In this document: positions 1-8,032 of the stretch, in pieces | Numbering within the stretch: position 1 is the stretch's first letter | How the letters are laid out: every line of letters begins with the position of its first letter | Assembly: GCF_900109075.1 (NCBI RefSeq) | Contig: NZ_FNYS01000013.1 | Span: 29,555-93,554 of the forward strand | Length of the DNA stretch: 64,000 nucleotides | Reading direction: 5' to 3' | Origin: Myroides marinus | Lineage (GTDB): Bacteria; Bacteroidota; Bacteroidia; Flavobacteriales; Flavobacteriaceae | Notes under the pieces: model-generated | What the model was told of the DNA's origin: nothing | Seen by the model: the letters and a program-made list of their open reading frames with translations, nothing else | Databases searched by the model: none | Translations under genes and position numbers: made by a program

Positions 1-1523
1 TTAAAAGCAATTGGGTTCTCCTCCGTGTAGGTAAAGTACACTCCATCCTCCCCTTTTGTTTTTCCATTAATTAGTTCACATAAGCCTTGGTAAGAGTTCC
101 CTGTATCAACAAGCAAGACATGCGCATTCTGCTCATAGTATTGCCGTACCATATGATTGGTAAAAAAGCTCTTACCACTTCCCGAAGGTCCCAAGATAAA
201 CTTGTTGCGATTAGTGATAATTCCCTTTTTCATCGGCAAGTCTGAGATATCTAAGTGAATTGGTTTTCCAGTTAAGCGATCCGCCATTTTAATACCAAAG
301 GGAGATAGCGAGTTTTGATAGTTGGTCTCCCCCGATAAAAAACACAGTGCAGGCTCTATGAAGGTATAAAAGCTCTCTTCACTTGGGAAGTCTGCGCTAT
401 TCCCTGGCATACCAGCCCAGTAAAGCGTCGCAGCATCCACTGTATTGTGTCTTGGTACGCACTCCATAGAAGCAATAGCACTTCCTGTGTCGTTTTTAAG
501 CTGTTTAAGCTCACTATGATTATCAGACCATGCCATTACATTAAAATGAGCTTTTATAGAAGTAAGACCTTTACTATGAGCCTCATTTAAATACTCTTCA
601 ATCCACTGTTTGTTTATTTGATTAGCACGGCTGTATCTGGCAAGCGAATGCATATTCTTAGCTGACTTTTCAAACTGTTTTAGATTGTAATCACTATCCT
701 CTATAAACAAATACTGATTATAAATGTGATTACAATTAAGCAAGAGTCCAACAGGAGATGCAAACGATAAAGCCATACTGCTTTTATCCGTTGATAGTTT
801 TTCATAACGTGATAAATACGACACCTCAGTAGGTAAATCATCTGTACTTGAAAGAGTATGCATTGAAATTCTATTATCTCCTACTCTAACCTCATCCGAA
901 CTAATAGCTATATCTTGAAGGCTTCCTCTTTGAGTTGAGCTTAGCGTTAAGTACTTCTCTAATAGTCCGCTTCTCTCTTGTGAACCAATGATATCCTCTT
1001 CAGATAGTTTAATTAAGCTTATTAGCCCACTATCATTGACAATCTTTTCAAGTTGGGTTGTAGCCTCTAAAAAGCTTTGAACGGTATCTTTATCTCTAAT
1101 TTCTTTTGGGATGAGTTCTCCTCTTGTAAGGGATGAGAAGTTGCTCTGACTTTTGATTCGTTCTTTGGTAGTTTTTGTGATAAAGAGATAACAACTGTGA
1201 TTCAGATAGGGACGCTCGTTAAAATGTCTTTCAAAACTTCTACTTAAATAGCTTTGCTGTTCGTCTTTAAAATCAGCCTCATAACTCTGTTTTACAAACC
1301 AATCTTGCTTGTGAATCACAGTAAACTCAGGAAGGGTTTTAATCGCCTTATGCCACACACTGTGAATAGTTTCATACTCTTTGTCTGAGATGGTAAATAT
1401 CTCAGGCAAAATGACTTTATAACAAACCGTAATATCCCCTTGCTTTGAGACAATGCAGTTATTCTCAACCGCCAAAATCGGAAACATCCTTTCTAAGGTA
1501 TTTGTCTTAGCTGTATTTCTCAT
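1..1523 (-). CDS. traG: TraG-type conjugation ATPase (VirB4-like), 3' end beyond window
   Basis: About 507 N-terminal residues are present; the rest lies beyond position 1. The protein starts MRNTAKTNTLERMFPILAVE. A Walker A motif, GPSGSGKS, is encoded near 170-195 (about residue 445). In CTnDOT-type systems TraG is the cytoplasmic ATPase that powers assembly of the mating apparatus at the inner membrane. The start ATG at 1521-1523 overlaps the end of traF by 17 bases, which suggests translational coupling. Gene order traE-traF-traG supports the call. The ATPase family is certain; the exact name follows the CTnDOT convention. Confidence 0.9.
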   Translation of the reverse strand, partial: MRNTAKTNTLERMFPILAVENNCIVSKQGDITVCYKVILPEIFTISDKEYETIHSVWHKAIKTLPEFTVIHKQDWFVKQSYEADFKDEQQSYLSRSFERHFNERPYLNHSCYLFITKTTKERIKSQSNFSSLTRGELIPKEIRDKDTVQSFLEATTQLEKIVNDSGLISLIKLSEEDIIGSQERSGLLEKYLTLSSTQRGSLQDIAISSDEVRVGDNRISMHTLSSTDDLPTEVSYLSRYEKLSTDKSSMALSFASPVGLLLNCNHIYNQYLFIEDSDYNLKQFEKSAKNMHSLARYSRANQINKQWIEEYLNEAHSKGLTSIKAHFNVMAWSDNHSELKQLKNDTGSAIASMECVPRHNTVDAATLYWAGMPGNSADFPSEESFYTFIEPALCFLSGETNYQNSLSPFGIKMADRLTGKPIHLDISDLPMKKGIITNRNKFILGPSGSGKSFFTNHMVRQYYEQNAHVLLVDTGNSYQGLCELINGKTKGEDGVYFTYTEENPIAF

Positions 1524-1851
1524 AGCCTGTTAGTTTTAAGTTTGTATTGAAATACCCTTTGACATCCTTTCTTGAGATGATATACTTTGGAAAGTACTTC
1601 CTTGTCTGAAGCTTCATAAGTCCATACTGACCGTATTTCTTGTTTAATGAAAATACTTTGTAAACAAGATAGCCAGATGTACTAAGGCCAAGGGCTAAAC
1701 AAACTAAGTTGTTTACCCCTGCCATATACATGACCATAACAAGAATTAGCGTTCCTAAGAGTCCACCAGCAAAATAAAACAGGTACTGCGCTTTGAGTCC
1801 TTTAAACTCTACGCTCGCTCCAATACCTTTGTTGATACTATACTTTTTCAT
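1507..1851 (-). CDS. traF: TraF-like conjugative transfer protein (DUF4133 type)
   Basis: A small inner-membrane protein of 114 residues. I chose the ATG at 1851 (MKKYSINKGIGASVEFKG) because the longer reading frame to 1914 would overlap traE by about 50 bases and adds a sequence not typical of the family. A basic N-terminus with a KGIG motif precedes two hydrophobic segments at about residues 20-65. Proteins of this kind sit between TraE and TraG in CTnDOT-like elements and resemble VirB3 in size and topology; the link to VirB3 is inference. It lies 11 bases downstream of traE and overlaps the traG start. Confidence 0.85.
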   Translation of the reverse strand: MKKYSINKGIGASVEFKGLKAQYLFYFAGGLLGTLILVMVMYMAGVNNLVCLALGLSTSGYLVYKVFSLNKKYGQYGLMKLQTRKYFPKYIISRKDVKGYFNTNLKLTGYEKYS

Positions 1852-1862
1852 AAGCGTATCTT

Positions 1863-2171
1863 TTAAAGGAAAAATGATCTTAGAATTGTAGCTGCTACAA
1901 TTAAGAAGATACAAGCTCCAAACCAGCTTGCAGCTGTCTTACTTGTATCGGGATCACCACTGGAGAATTTGTTGTAAACCTTTACTCCTCCAATAAGACC
2001 AACTACTGCTCCAATAGCATAGATAAGCTTGGTGGCTGGATCAAAATAAGAAGTAACCATTTGGGTAGCTTCTGTAATTCCTGCAGCTCCGTTTCCTTGA
2101 GCTAAGAGTGGCAAACTACTTAGTACAATAAGTAGTAAAAAAAGCCTTTTTTTGATTGTTTTTGTTTTCAT
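1863..2171 (-). CDS. traE: TraE-like conjugative transfer protein (DUF4134 type)
   Basis: A 102-residue protein with an N-terminal signal peptide ending near LLAQGNGAAG, then two hydrophobic stretches (about 48-65 and 83-100). A conserved centre reads YAIGAVVGLIGGVKVYNK, followed by SWFGACIFL. The layout matches DUF4134/TraE proteins, which are VirB2-pilin-like in topology; that functional parallel is inference. It is followed directly by traF and traG. Upstream, 290 bases and a foreign plus-strand gene separate it from traD, so it may need its own promoter; I could not see a clear TAnnTTTG box for it. Confidence 0.88.
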   Translation of the reverse strand: MKTKTIKKRLFLLLIVLSSLPLLAQGNGAAGITEATQMVTSYFDPATKLIYAIGAVVGLIGGVKVYNKFSSGDPDTSKTAASWFGACIFLIVAATILRSFFL

Positions 2172-2460
2172 AAAAATGACATTTAGTACGTTATAATCAT
2201 GCCCTTTACATGATACTTTGGTAAATGTCTTTTGAAAACTGCTTGAGGGTTTGATTGTGGAAGTTTGGGGTTATGTTTGGCTTTTAGGTAGTCCTATAAT
2301 TACAGGTCAATCTTTTTTTGTAGGTTTGTTTATCACTTACTTTGTTTTAATTACAAAAAGAATAATTCCGTTTTTTTAGCAACAGGTATAAGGATTGATG
2401 TAGTCATTGTAAGAGAACAAGCAACAAGTGGGGTATTTATTTTTAAACTAACGGTGTAAT

Positions 2461-3138
2461 ATGTTTTATCTATTAGCAACCAAAAACGGTATTGGTTTTG
2501 AATTGTGGGGATCTTATGAAGATTTATCTTCTTTATATAATTCCTTTGATGGATTATGGAATAATGAAGATTTCTTAGATCAGCCTGGTTTTAAATCACG
2601 GGAAACAATAATAGCCAGTATGTTATATGATATACGCAAAACTTTTCAAGGCAATAGATTAGAGCGTACAGGCACTCATTTCCATTTTAATGATACACCT
2701 TATTTTGGATGTCGAATATCTTGGGTAGATGGACTGTTCTTTCTGCATGCTGTTCGATATAACGCACGTTACTTTAACATCAATAAACTTCAATTAGCAA
2801 ATCTATTGCAATTAGAATATTGGTTAGAAAAAGCGATGTATAGTTATGATCCTAACGGAGCAGTTAACTTGTCTCATTACATAACAGGTGGTATTGACGC
2901 TTCTAATGATTGCTTGTATATCTATATGAGAAGGATTAACCTTGATTATTTCTTATTAAATGGAGGTAAAAAAGCCTTTAGACAATTACCTGAACTATTA
3001 AAGAAAGCTTGTTTTGGAACATCTGAATATTTAGCATACAAAACTGAATTAGAAAAAGACGCGAAAAAATTAAATACCATAGCTCCTAACCTGGAATTAG
3101 ACGATGATACATTTGATTATGATAGTGTGAAATGGTAG
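2461..3138 (+). CDS. Uncharacterised protein (possibly DUF6904) inside the tra operon
   Basis: A soluble-looking protein of 225 residues rich in aromatic and acidic residues, with no signal peptide or membrane segment. It opens MFYLLATKNGIGFELWGSYE and ends in an acidic tail (ELDDDTFDYDSV). It may belong to the DUF6904 family seen in Bacteroidota, but this is recalled rather than tested. It is the only plus-strand gene in the first 5 kb and separates traD from traE, so it looks like a later insertion into the transfer operon. A strong terminator follows it at once. No function can be assigned. Confidence 0.65.
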   Translation: MFYLLATKNGIGFELWGSYEDLSSLYNSFDGLWNNEDFLDQPGFKSRETIIASMLYDIRKTFQGNRLERTGTHFHFNDTPYFGCRISWVDGLFFLHAVRYNARYFNINKLQLANLLQLEYWLEKAMYSYDPNGAVNLSHYITGGIDASNDCLYIYMRRINLDYFLLNGGKKAFRQLPELLKKACFGTSEYLAYKTELEKDAKKLNTIAPNLELDDDTFDYDSVKW

Positions 3139-3180
3139 AGAAATAAATGTCTTTTAAGTCTACATAAGAATTTGTAATAA

Positions 3181-3223
3181 ACAAAGACAGTGTTTAATTT
3201 TTAAAACTAAACACTGTCTTTGT
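3181..3223. terminator. Strong hairpin between convergent genes
   Basis: A 16-base perfect inverted repeat (ACAAAGACAGTGTTTA and its complement at 3208-3223) with an 11-base loop. It lies between the plus-strand gene ending at 3138 and traD, whose stop codon overlaps its right arm. No long T run follows on either strand, so it may act as a bidirectional terminator or an mRNA stabiliser. Confidence 0.7.
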
Positions 3224-3732
3224 TATATAAAATCATTGATATTAAAATCCTCACTACCTATTACTTCTTCTTCTTTTTTTGGTGATTTTTCGTTTAATGA
3301 TTGATCTAATAATTTAGCTATTGTCTTAGCTGAATTTGGAATCGCCTGTTGAAGTAATTCAAGTAGATCAGATCCTTCAATCTTTTTAGCTGTCTTTACT
3401 ATAGTCTCATTGATTAACTCTTGTTCAATAGACCTAACAAAACTATTAAGCTCATCAGTACTAACCCTTTGAGTAAATTCATGATCTACAGGTTGTAAAC
3501 TCTCACTTAGCTCCTTTTCTTCCTCTTCTAAATCAATTTCATCTTCTTTAGTTAGAGATAGTGATTGCTTTAGTATGACTGGTTTACTTTCTCCTATGAT
3601 ACTTATAGGGACATCTTGTTTAAAGGGTAGCTCTTCTGTTTTGGGTTGAACCTCTTGTTGAATTGGTTTGTTTCTACTTAATAACAGAAGAACTATAATA
3701 ATAACAAGACTGATTATTATTACAATTTCCAT
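3223..3732 (-). CDS. traD: TraD-like membrane-anchored protein of the transfer operon
   Basis: A 169-residue protein with one N-terminal membrane anchor (about residues 2-20) and then a long acidic, low-complexity linker (LEEEEKEL). The C-terminal half is helical (SDLLELLQQAIPNSAKTIAKLLDQSL). Position between DUF3408 genes and traE matches TraD of CTnDOT-like elements, a conserved protein of unknown role. It starts 3 bases after the DUF3408 gene upstream, so the two are probably co-transcribed. It is not the coupling protein, despite the shared letter with F-plasmid TraD. Confidence 0.65.
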   Translation of the reverse strand: MEIVIIISLVIIIVLLLLSRNKPIQQEVQPKTEELPFKQDVPISIIGESKPVILKQSLSLTKEDEIDLEEEEKELSESLQPVDHEFTQRVSTDELNSFVRSIEQELINETIVKTAKKIEGSDLLELLQQAIPNSAKTIAKLLDQSLNEKSPKKEEEVIGSEDFNINDFI

Positions 3733-3735
3733 GGA

Positions 3736-4023
3736 TTAAAAGATAGGTTTATACTTCTGGTTAAACTTTTCTACAATCGTCTGTGAAAACTCCTCAAAGT
3801 GATACTCAAGTAGATTATCTAAATAAGCATAAATAGAAACCTTATCCTCTCCTATGACCTGAATAATACGAGTGAGCTTTTCATGAAACTCTGGTCGGAT
3901 GTATACCGTTTTTCCATCTCTGGCTCTGGTTGATGTTTCTTTTAAAAAAGTTTCGACATAATTTTCTTTGCTCTTAGTTGTTTGTACTTGAGCTGTTTTC
4001 CTAAAGTGTTTAAATTTTCTCAT
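3736..4023 (-). CDS. DUF3408 protein, TraC position
   Basis: A 95-residue basic protein. Its C-terminal half (TVYIRPEFHEKLTRIIQVIG, then YAYLDNLLEYHF) is clearly homologous to the neighbouring upstream gene product, so the two are paralogues. Proteins of this type occur next to the ParA-like traA gene in CTnDOT-family elements and are predicted small DNA-binding or segregation partners; that role is inference. Its ATG overlaps the stop of the upstream gene by one base (TAATG), which suggests coupled translation. Confidence 0.8.
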   Translation of the reverse strand: MRKFKHFRKTAQVQTTKSKENYVETFLKETSTRARDGKTVYIRPEFHEKLTRIIQVIGEDKVSIYAYLDNLLEYHFEEFSQTIVEKFNQKYKPIF

Positions 4024-4454
4024 TATAAAATAGGTTTAAATTTTTCATTAAAATATTGAGTAATCTCTTGGCTGTAATTTTGTAGATGTTGTTTTAAAAT
4101 ATTGTCTAAATACGAATAAAGCGTTGTTTTTTCTTCTTTAGCCAGTTGAGTAATACGAAGTAGTACTTCGTGGTACTCTGGTCTTATATAAACCACCTTC
4201 CCTGCTCTTGTTGATGGAAAGTCATTAATCAAAAAAAGCTCTTGGTATTTAGTAATTGCTACTTCTTTCTTTAGTTTCTTCTCTTTTGCCTGTGGTACTT
4301 GTTTTGGGGGTACTGGTTCTTCTTTTTCCTCTATGATAGGTTTAACTTGCTTTGCAGACTTGACCTCTATATCACCACTCATGATATTCATTAGATAGTC
4401 TTCATCAAGTAACTCTTTCTGAGATTCTTGTTTGGAAATGTTTTGCTCTTTCAT
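4023..4454 (-). CDS. DUF3408 protein, TraB position
   Basis: A 143-residue protein. An N-terminal half rich in Glu, Lys and Pro (about 1-75) looks disordered; the C-terminal half holds the DUF3408-like fold (VVYIRPEYHEVLLRITQLAK, LYSYLDNILKQHL). The ParA-like gene ends 12 bases upstream. A ParA ATPase with small basic partners suggests a role in positioning or maintaining the element, as proposed for CTnDOT TraA/TraB; this is inference. It and the next gene are duplicates that have diverged mainly at the N-terminus. Confidence 0.8.
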   Translation of the reverse strand: MKEQNISKQESQKELLDEDYLMNIMSGDIEVKSAKQVKPIIEEKEEPVPPKQVPQAKEKKLKKEVAITKYQELFLINDFPSTRAGKVVYIRPEYHEVLLRITQLAKEEKTTLYSYLDNILKQHLQNYSQEITQYFNEKFKPIL

Positions 4455-4465
4455 TGGTTGAGAGT

Positions 4466-5233
4466 TTAAAGATTAGTAATAGTTAAGAACTCCTCTATAA
4501 ATGCTGATAGATTAGTTGTTTTCATAAGGTTAGTGTCGGCAGGCAGCAAACTTGATCGAAACACATACTTGCCCGTAGTTTCTGTTTCTTTTCTAAAGCG
4601 CTTGCTGTCTTTTATCCTCGCCTTCATAATAGGAAGGTCTAATTGTTTAATGACTGCTTCATAGCTATTATATAGCTCCGTCTTTTCTCTTGCGTCCACT
4701 TGGTTCCAAAAAAGCCATAACTCTTGTTTAATGGAGTTCTCTTTACTTTTTGGTAATTCCGCAAAAGCTTTGGTAAAACCTAAAGTGCTTTCCACTACTA
4801 ATCGATCTGCGATAATTGGACTAAAGATATAGTCCATCTGATTTAAAGTTGACAGTACTCCTTTAGTGTTAGCTGTTCCTGGTAAATCAAAAAAAACTAC
4901 ATCAAAAGTTTGATCTAATTCTTGCATAGTAGTCTCAGCAACTTCTAAGGCTTCTTCAACCTTGCATTTGATAATCGAGTATGCTTTTCTTTTTAATCTT
5001 TGAAACTGCTTAATAGCAGCTTGTTTGTAATATTCATTTTGCATGATACTATCCTTGTCACGCTCTCTCATATTAACCAAACTGTTCTGAGGAAAATCAC
5101 AATCCATAACAAGAACATTATAGCCTAATCGATAATGAAGCTGACTAGCTAACAGTGTTGTTAAAGTAGATTTACCTACTCCACCTTTTTGTGTATAAAA
5201 GCTAATTTTTAAAGGTTGTTTTACTGTTTCCAT
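4466..5233 (-). CDS. traA: ParA/MinD-family ATPase (TraA)
   Basis: A 255-residue ParA-type ATPase. The deviant Walker A motif KGGVGKST is near residues 16-23, and a Walker B-like strand VVFFDLPGT is near 113-121. I chose the ATG at 5233 (METVKQPLK); another ATG lies three codons upstream at 5242. In CTnDOT-like elements traA is the first gene of the transfer operon. The protein is cytosolic and probably binds DNA non-specifically in its ATP form. It opens a run of closely spaced minus-strand genes through traD. Confidence 0.88.
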   Translation of the reverse strand: METVKQPLKISFYTQKGGVGKSTLTTLLASQLHYRLGYNVLVMDCDFPQNSLVNMRERDKDSIMQNEYYKQAAIKQFQRLKRKAYSIIKCKVEEALEVAETTMQELDQTFDVVFFDLPGTANTKGVLSTLNQMDYIFSPIIADRLVVESTLGFTKAFAELPKSKENSIKQELWLFWNQVDAREKTELYNSYEAVIKQLDLPIMKARIKDSKRFRKETETTGKYVFRSSLLPADTNLMKTTNLSAFIEEFLTITNL

Positions 5234-5242
5234 ATTGTACAT

Positions 5243-5781
5243 TTTTAATGGTTTACGTTTTACATTATGGATAGTTGTAAATTTTAGATCGTTTAAAACA
5301 TAGCGTTTTGTTTTAACTAAGTAATACTTGATTCACTGTTTTGTTACAGTAGTATTTTAAACCTTGTTTTAAATAAGCAATATTTATCAATTAACTGAGC
5401 TAATTCAAAATGATGCTTCTTACTTTACAAAAACAATGTTTACTTTAAACTTTAGCTTCTTCGTTTTTTTACAACCTTGTAAACAGGTTCTTTTAAAAAG
5501 TATAAGCTGTAAAAACTGTTTTATCGTTTTCAAACTTTACGCTTTTAATTTTTTACTAAAAAATCATTATAAAAAAGCTTTAAAGCGCTATTTAAAAGAC
5601 AATTGCAAAACTTACTTTACTATCTTACAGCAAAGAAAGTATATATACAGATTGAAAACTTTAAATGGAATTTTAAGGTTATATTTGGCACTTTAGTGTC
5701 AAATAGTAGGTGATTTACTAGTATGAAATCACTTTAGATTTTACTTTATAAAATTGGGGTATTTAGTAATCGAAAGATTAC
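5243..5781. other. Non-coding, very A+T-rich stretch upstream of traA
   Basis: No convincing gene. The stretch is full of short TTTTAAA, GTTTTA and TTTACAA words and likely contains the traA promoter on the minus strand. A reading frame at 5436-5696 has a skewed Phe/Lys/Leu composition typical of chance translation of A+T-rich DNA. Sites for the ParA system could lie here, but I cannot point to a defined repeat. Confidence 0.5.
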
Positions 5782-5839
5782 AGCAAGTTATGTTTTGAGG
5801 CACTCGAAATTGAGATTCGGGCTTTCAAAACGACTTGCT
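5782..5839. repeat. Long imperfect hairpin next to the cas9 remnant
   Basis: Arms pair in three blocks: AGCAAGT (5782-5788) with ACTTGCT (5833-5839), GTTTTGA (5792-5798) with TCAAAAC (5825-5831), and a G+C-rich inner block around CTCGAA and TTCGGG with one wobble. The structure is unusually stable for this A+T-rich context and lies just before recognisable Cas9 homology begins. It may be a transposon or repeat relic at the breakpoint, or part of a structured RNA. No second copy was seen in the window. Confidence 0.5.
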
Positions 5840-5876
5840 CTTGCAGAGGGCTAGAAAACTACTCCGAAGTCGTTGG

Positions 5877-7449
5877 TTTTTTCAAGAAAATTCAATCATA
5901 TCAATGGCGAAATGATGCTTTAAATAAACAATTAAAAATTGAAGAAGTTACCTATATATTAACAGAAATAAATAACAATTTAAACAGTTCAAGCGGTTAT
6001 CTAGGAGCCATTTCAGACAGAAGAAAAAGTTTGTATTTCAACAAAGAAACGGAAATCGGACCAAGAGTGGCTCCAAAATCTTCTCTCTTATTTCAAGAGT
6101 TTAAAATCTGGCAAGTTTTAAGTAATATTTTGATTCGTAAAAAGGGAAGCAGAAAAAGAAAGGTAAGTTCAAATGAACAATCAACTTTGTTTGAAGAAGA
6201 AAAGGAAATTTTTAAATTAAACTTAAATGCTAAAGATACGGTTTATGAAGAGTTGAACTTAAAAGATAATTTGAAAACAGATCGCATTATCGAAATATTA
6301 GGTTATAAACCAAAAGATTTAGGAAATCAATTATTTGGAAATTGAAGGAAACAAAACCAATCAAACTTTCTATAATGTATTCCTTAAACAGAAGGGTATA
6401 ATGAAGATTTATTGAAACTTTCGGACGAAGACAATATTGATGTTTCGAAGTTGAAAACACCAGCTTCCGAAATAAAAGATATGGTACAACGAGTTTTTGA
6501 GGTTTGGAAATTAATACCGAAATCTTAGAATTTGATGCTTTCTTGGAAGGAAAAGATTTTGAAGAACAAGCTTCTTATCAGTTTTGGCATATGCTATATT
6601 CGGCAGAAGATCATACAAATAAGTACAGCGATAAAGAAAAAGTGATATACGGAAATGATAACATCGGGTTGAAAAAACAATTGTGTCAAAAATTTGATTT
6701 CAAACCGGAACACGCTAAAATTTTAAGCAGTGTAACTTTTCAAGATGATTATGAAAGTCTTTCTGCCAAAGCTATTCGAAAAATTTATCCGTACGTCAAA
6801 GAGAATAATTACAGTACTGATTGCGAATTGGCGGGATATCGTCATTCTAAACATTCTTTAACCAAAGAAGAATTGGAAAACAGAATCTTAAAACCCAAAT
6901 TAGATTTAATTAAAAAGAACAGTTTAAGAAATCCTGTGGTTGAGAAAATTCTCAATCAAATGGTGAATGTAGTGAATACGCTTATTGAAAAAGAAAATAA
7001 CGTTTTAAAAAAAGAAGGAAAAGCTAAGGGTTTTAAGTTTGATGAAATTAGAACTGAATTTGACTCGTGAACTAAAGAAGAATGCGAAAGAAAGAGCAGA
7101 AATGACAACCAATATCAATGCTTCTAAAATTGAGCATGAAAAGTTTTATAAAATCCTTCAATCTGAATTTGGATTAGCCAATCCAACTCGAAATGACATT
7201 ATTCGATATAAATCATATAAAAAACTGAATGCCAATGGTTACCGAGATTTGTATAACAACAAATATATTCTAAGAGAAAAACTATTTTCAAAAGATATTG
7301 ATGTTGAGCATATCATTCCACAATCCAGATTATTTGATGATAGTTTTTCGAATAAAACAGTGGTTTATCGAGAAGATAATTTGAAGAAAAGGAATTCACA
7401 ACAAAACGAGAAACAAGATTTTATTATAACGAATCGGAACTTGCAGTAA
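5877..7449 (+). pseudogene. cas9: Decayed type II-C Cas9 (CRISPR nuclease) remnant
   Basis: Several plus-strand reading frames line up in order as pieces of one flavobacterial type II-C Cas9. They are a RuvC-to-REC stretch (SSSGYLGAISDRRK near 5995), REC/wedge parts (GPRVAPKSSLLFQEFKIWQ), SLSAKAIRKI, NSLRNPVVEKILNQMVNVVN, and the HNH nuclease core (DVEHIIPQSRLFDDSFSNKT near 7300-7365). The catalytic His of HNH is still present. The frame is broken near 6335, 6390, 6503 and 7045. An internal deletion joins LYFNKET to EIGPRVAP near 6055. The N-terminal RuvC-I region and everything after HNH, including RuvC-III and the PAM-interacting domain, are gone. No cas1, cas2 or array is near, so it cannot make an active nuclease. 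Confidence 0.88.
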
Positions 7450-8032
7450 AATTTAAATTAATAAAAATTGTGCAATAGGGAATTTAAAAATAACTATAAG
7501 ACACATACTAATTATCAAATATTTTTAAAAAAACATTAAATTAGATAGGAAGTTTAAAAAAAATAAATATCTTTGTGTATAATTTATTTAAGGCTTTTAG
7601 TATTCGCCTCTTCTGATAAAGTTAAATTAACAATTTCTCTCTCAGTTTTGACCTTCCTCACTTGCCATTTTATTTTTAAAATGAGATTTCATCGGCAAAT
7701 CTAATGTGCATTAATAACCAGCACAAATTAGATATAACATTTCAGAATAAGAAAAAATCAGAATAAAATCATTACAGACCTATTTAGGTACTAACTAATA
7801 TTTCTTACATGCATTTTGAAACGTTATTTAGAATATTCATTCATAGTACAGTGCGTGCGTAATTAGGATTTGTAAATTATTAGACATCATTACGATGACT
7901 TATCATTTGATATGTTTTAAATTTTACACATGTTTACAATTTAAAACTTTCTATTATACAACAACAATTACTTTGCCGCTTGTGTACAGAACGGAAATTG
8001 TAAATAACATCGGTTTTCCGATACAAATAATC
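7450..8032 (+). promoter_or_regulatory. Long leader region of the DEAD-box helicase gene
   Basis: About 580 bases without a gene between the cas9 remnant and the helicase. A Bacteroidota -7 box, TATCTTTG, lies at 7568-7575, which would give a leader of about 450 bases. Long leaders are common in front of cold-shock helicase and csp genes, where RNA structure controls translation; applying this here is inference. A longer helicase frame opens at 7895, but its extra 46 residues do not look like helicase sequence. Confidence 0.45.

Noticed and set aside
1852..1914. A 21-residue N-terminal extension of traF
   Set aside because: It would overlap traE by about 50 bases, and family-like sequence starts at the ATG at 1851.
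5436..5696. An 86-residue plus-strand reading frame
   Set aside because: Composition is dominated by Phe, Lys, Leu and Tyr as expected from A+T-rich non-coding DNA, and there is no domain or conserved context.
5700..7900. A CRISPR array or tracrRNA near the cas9 remnant
   Set aside because: I looked for regularly spaced repeats around the remnant and in the rest of the window and saw none; only the single hairpin at 5782 is suggestive.
7895..8032. A longer N-terminus for the DEAD-box helicase
   Set aside because: The 46 extra residues are hydrophobic and aromatic, unlike helicase sequence; the core begins at the ATG at 8033.
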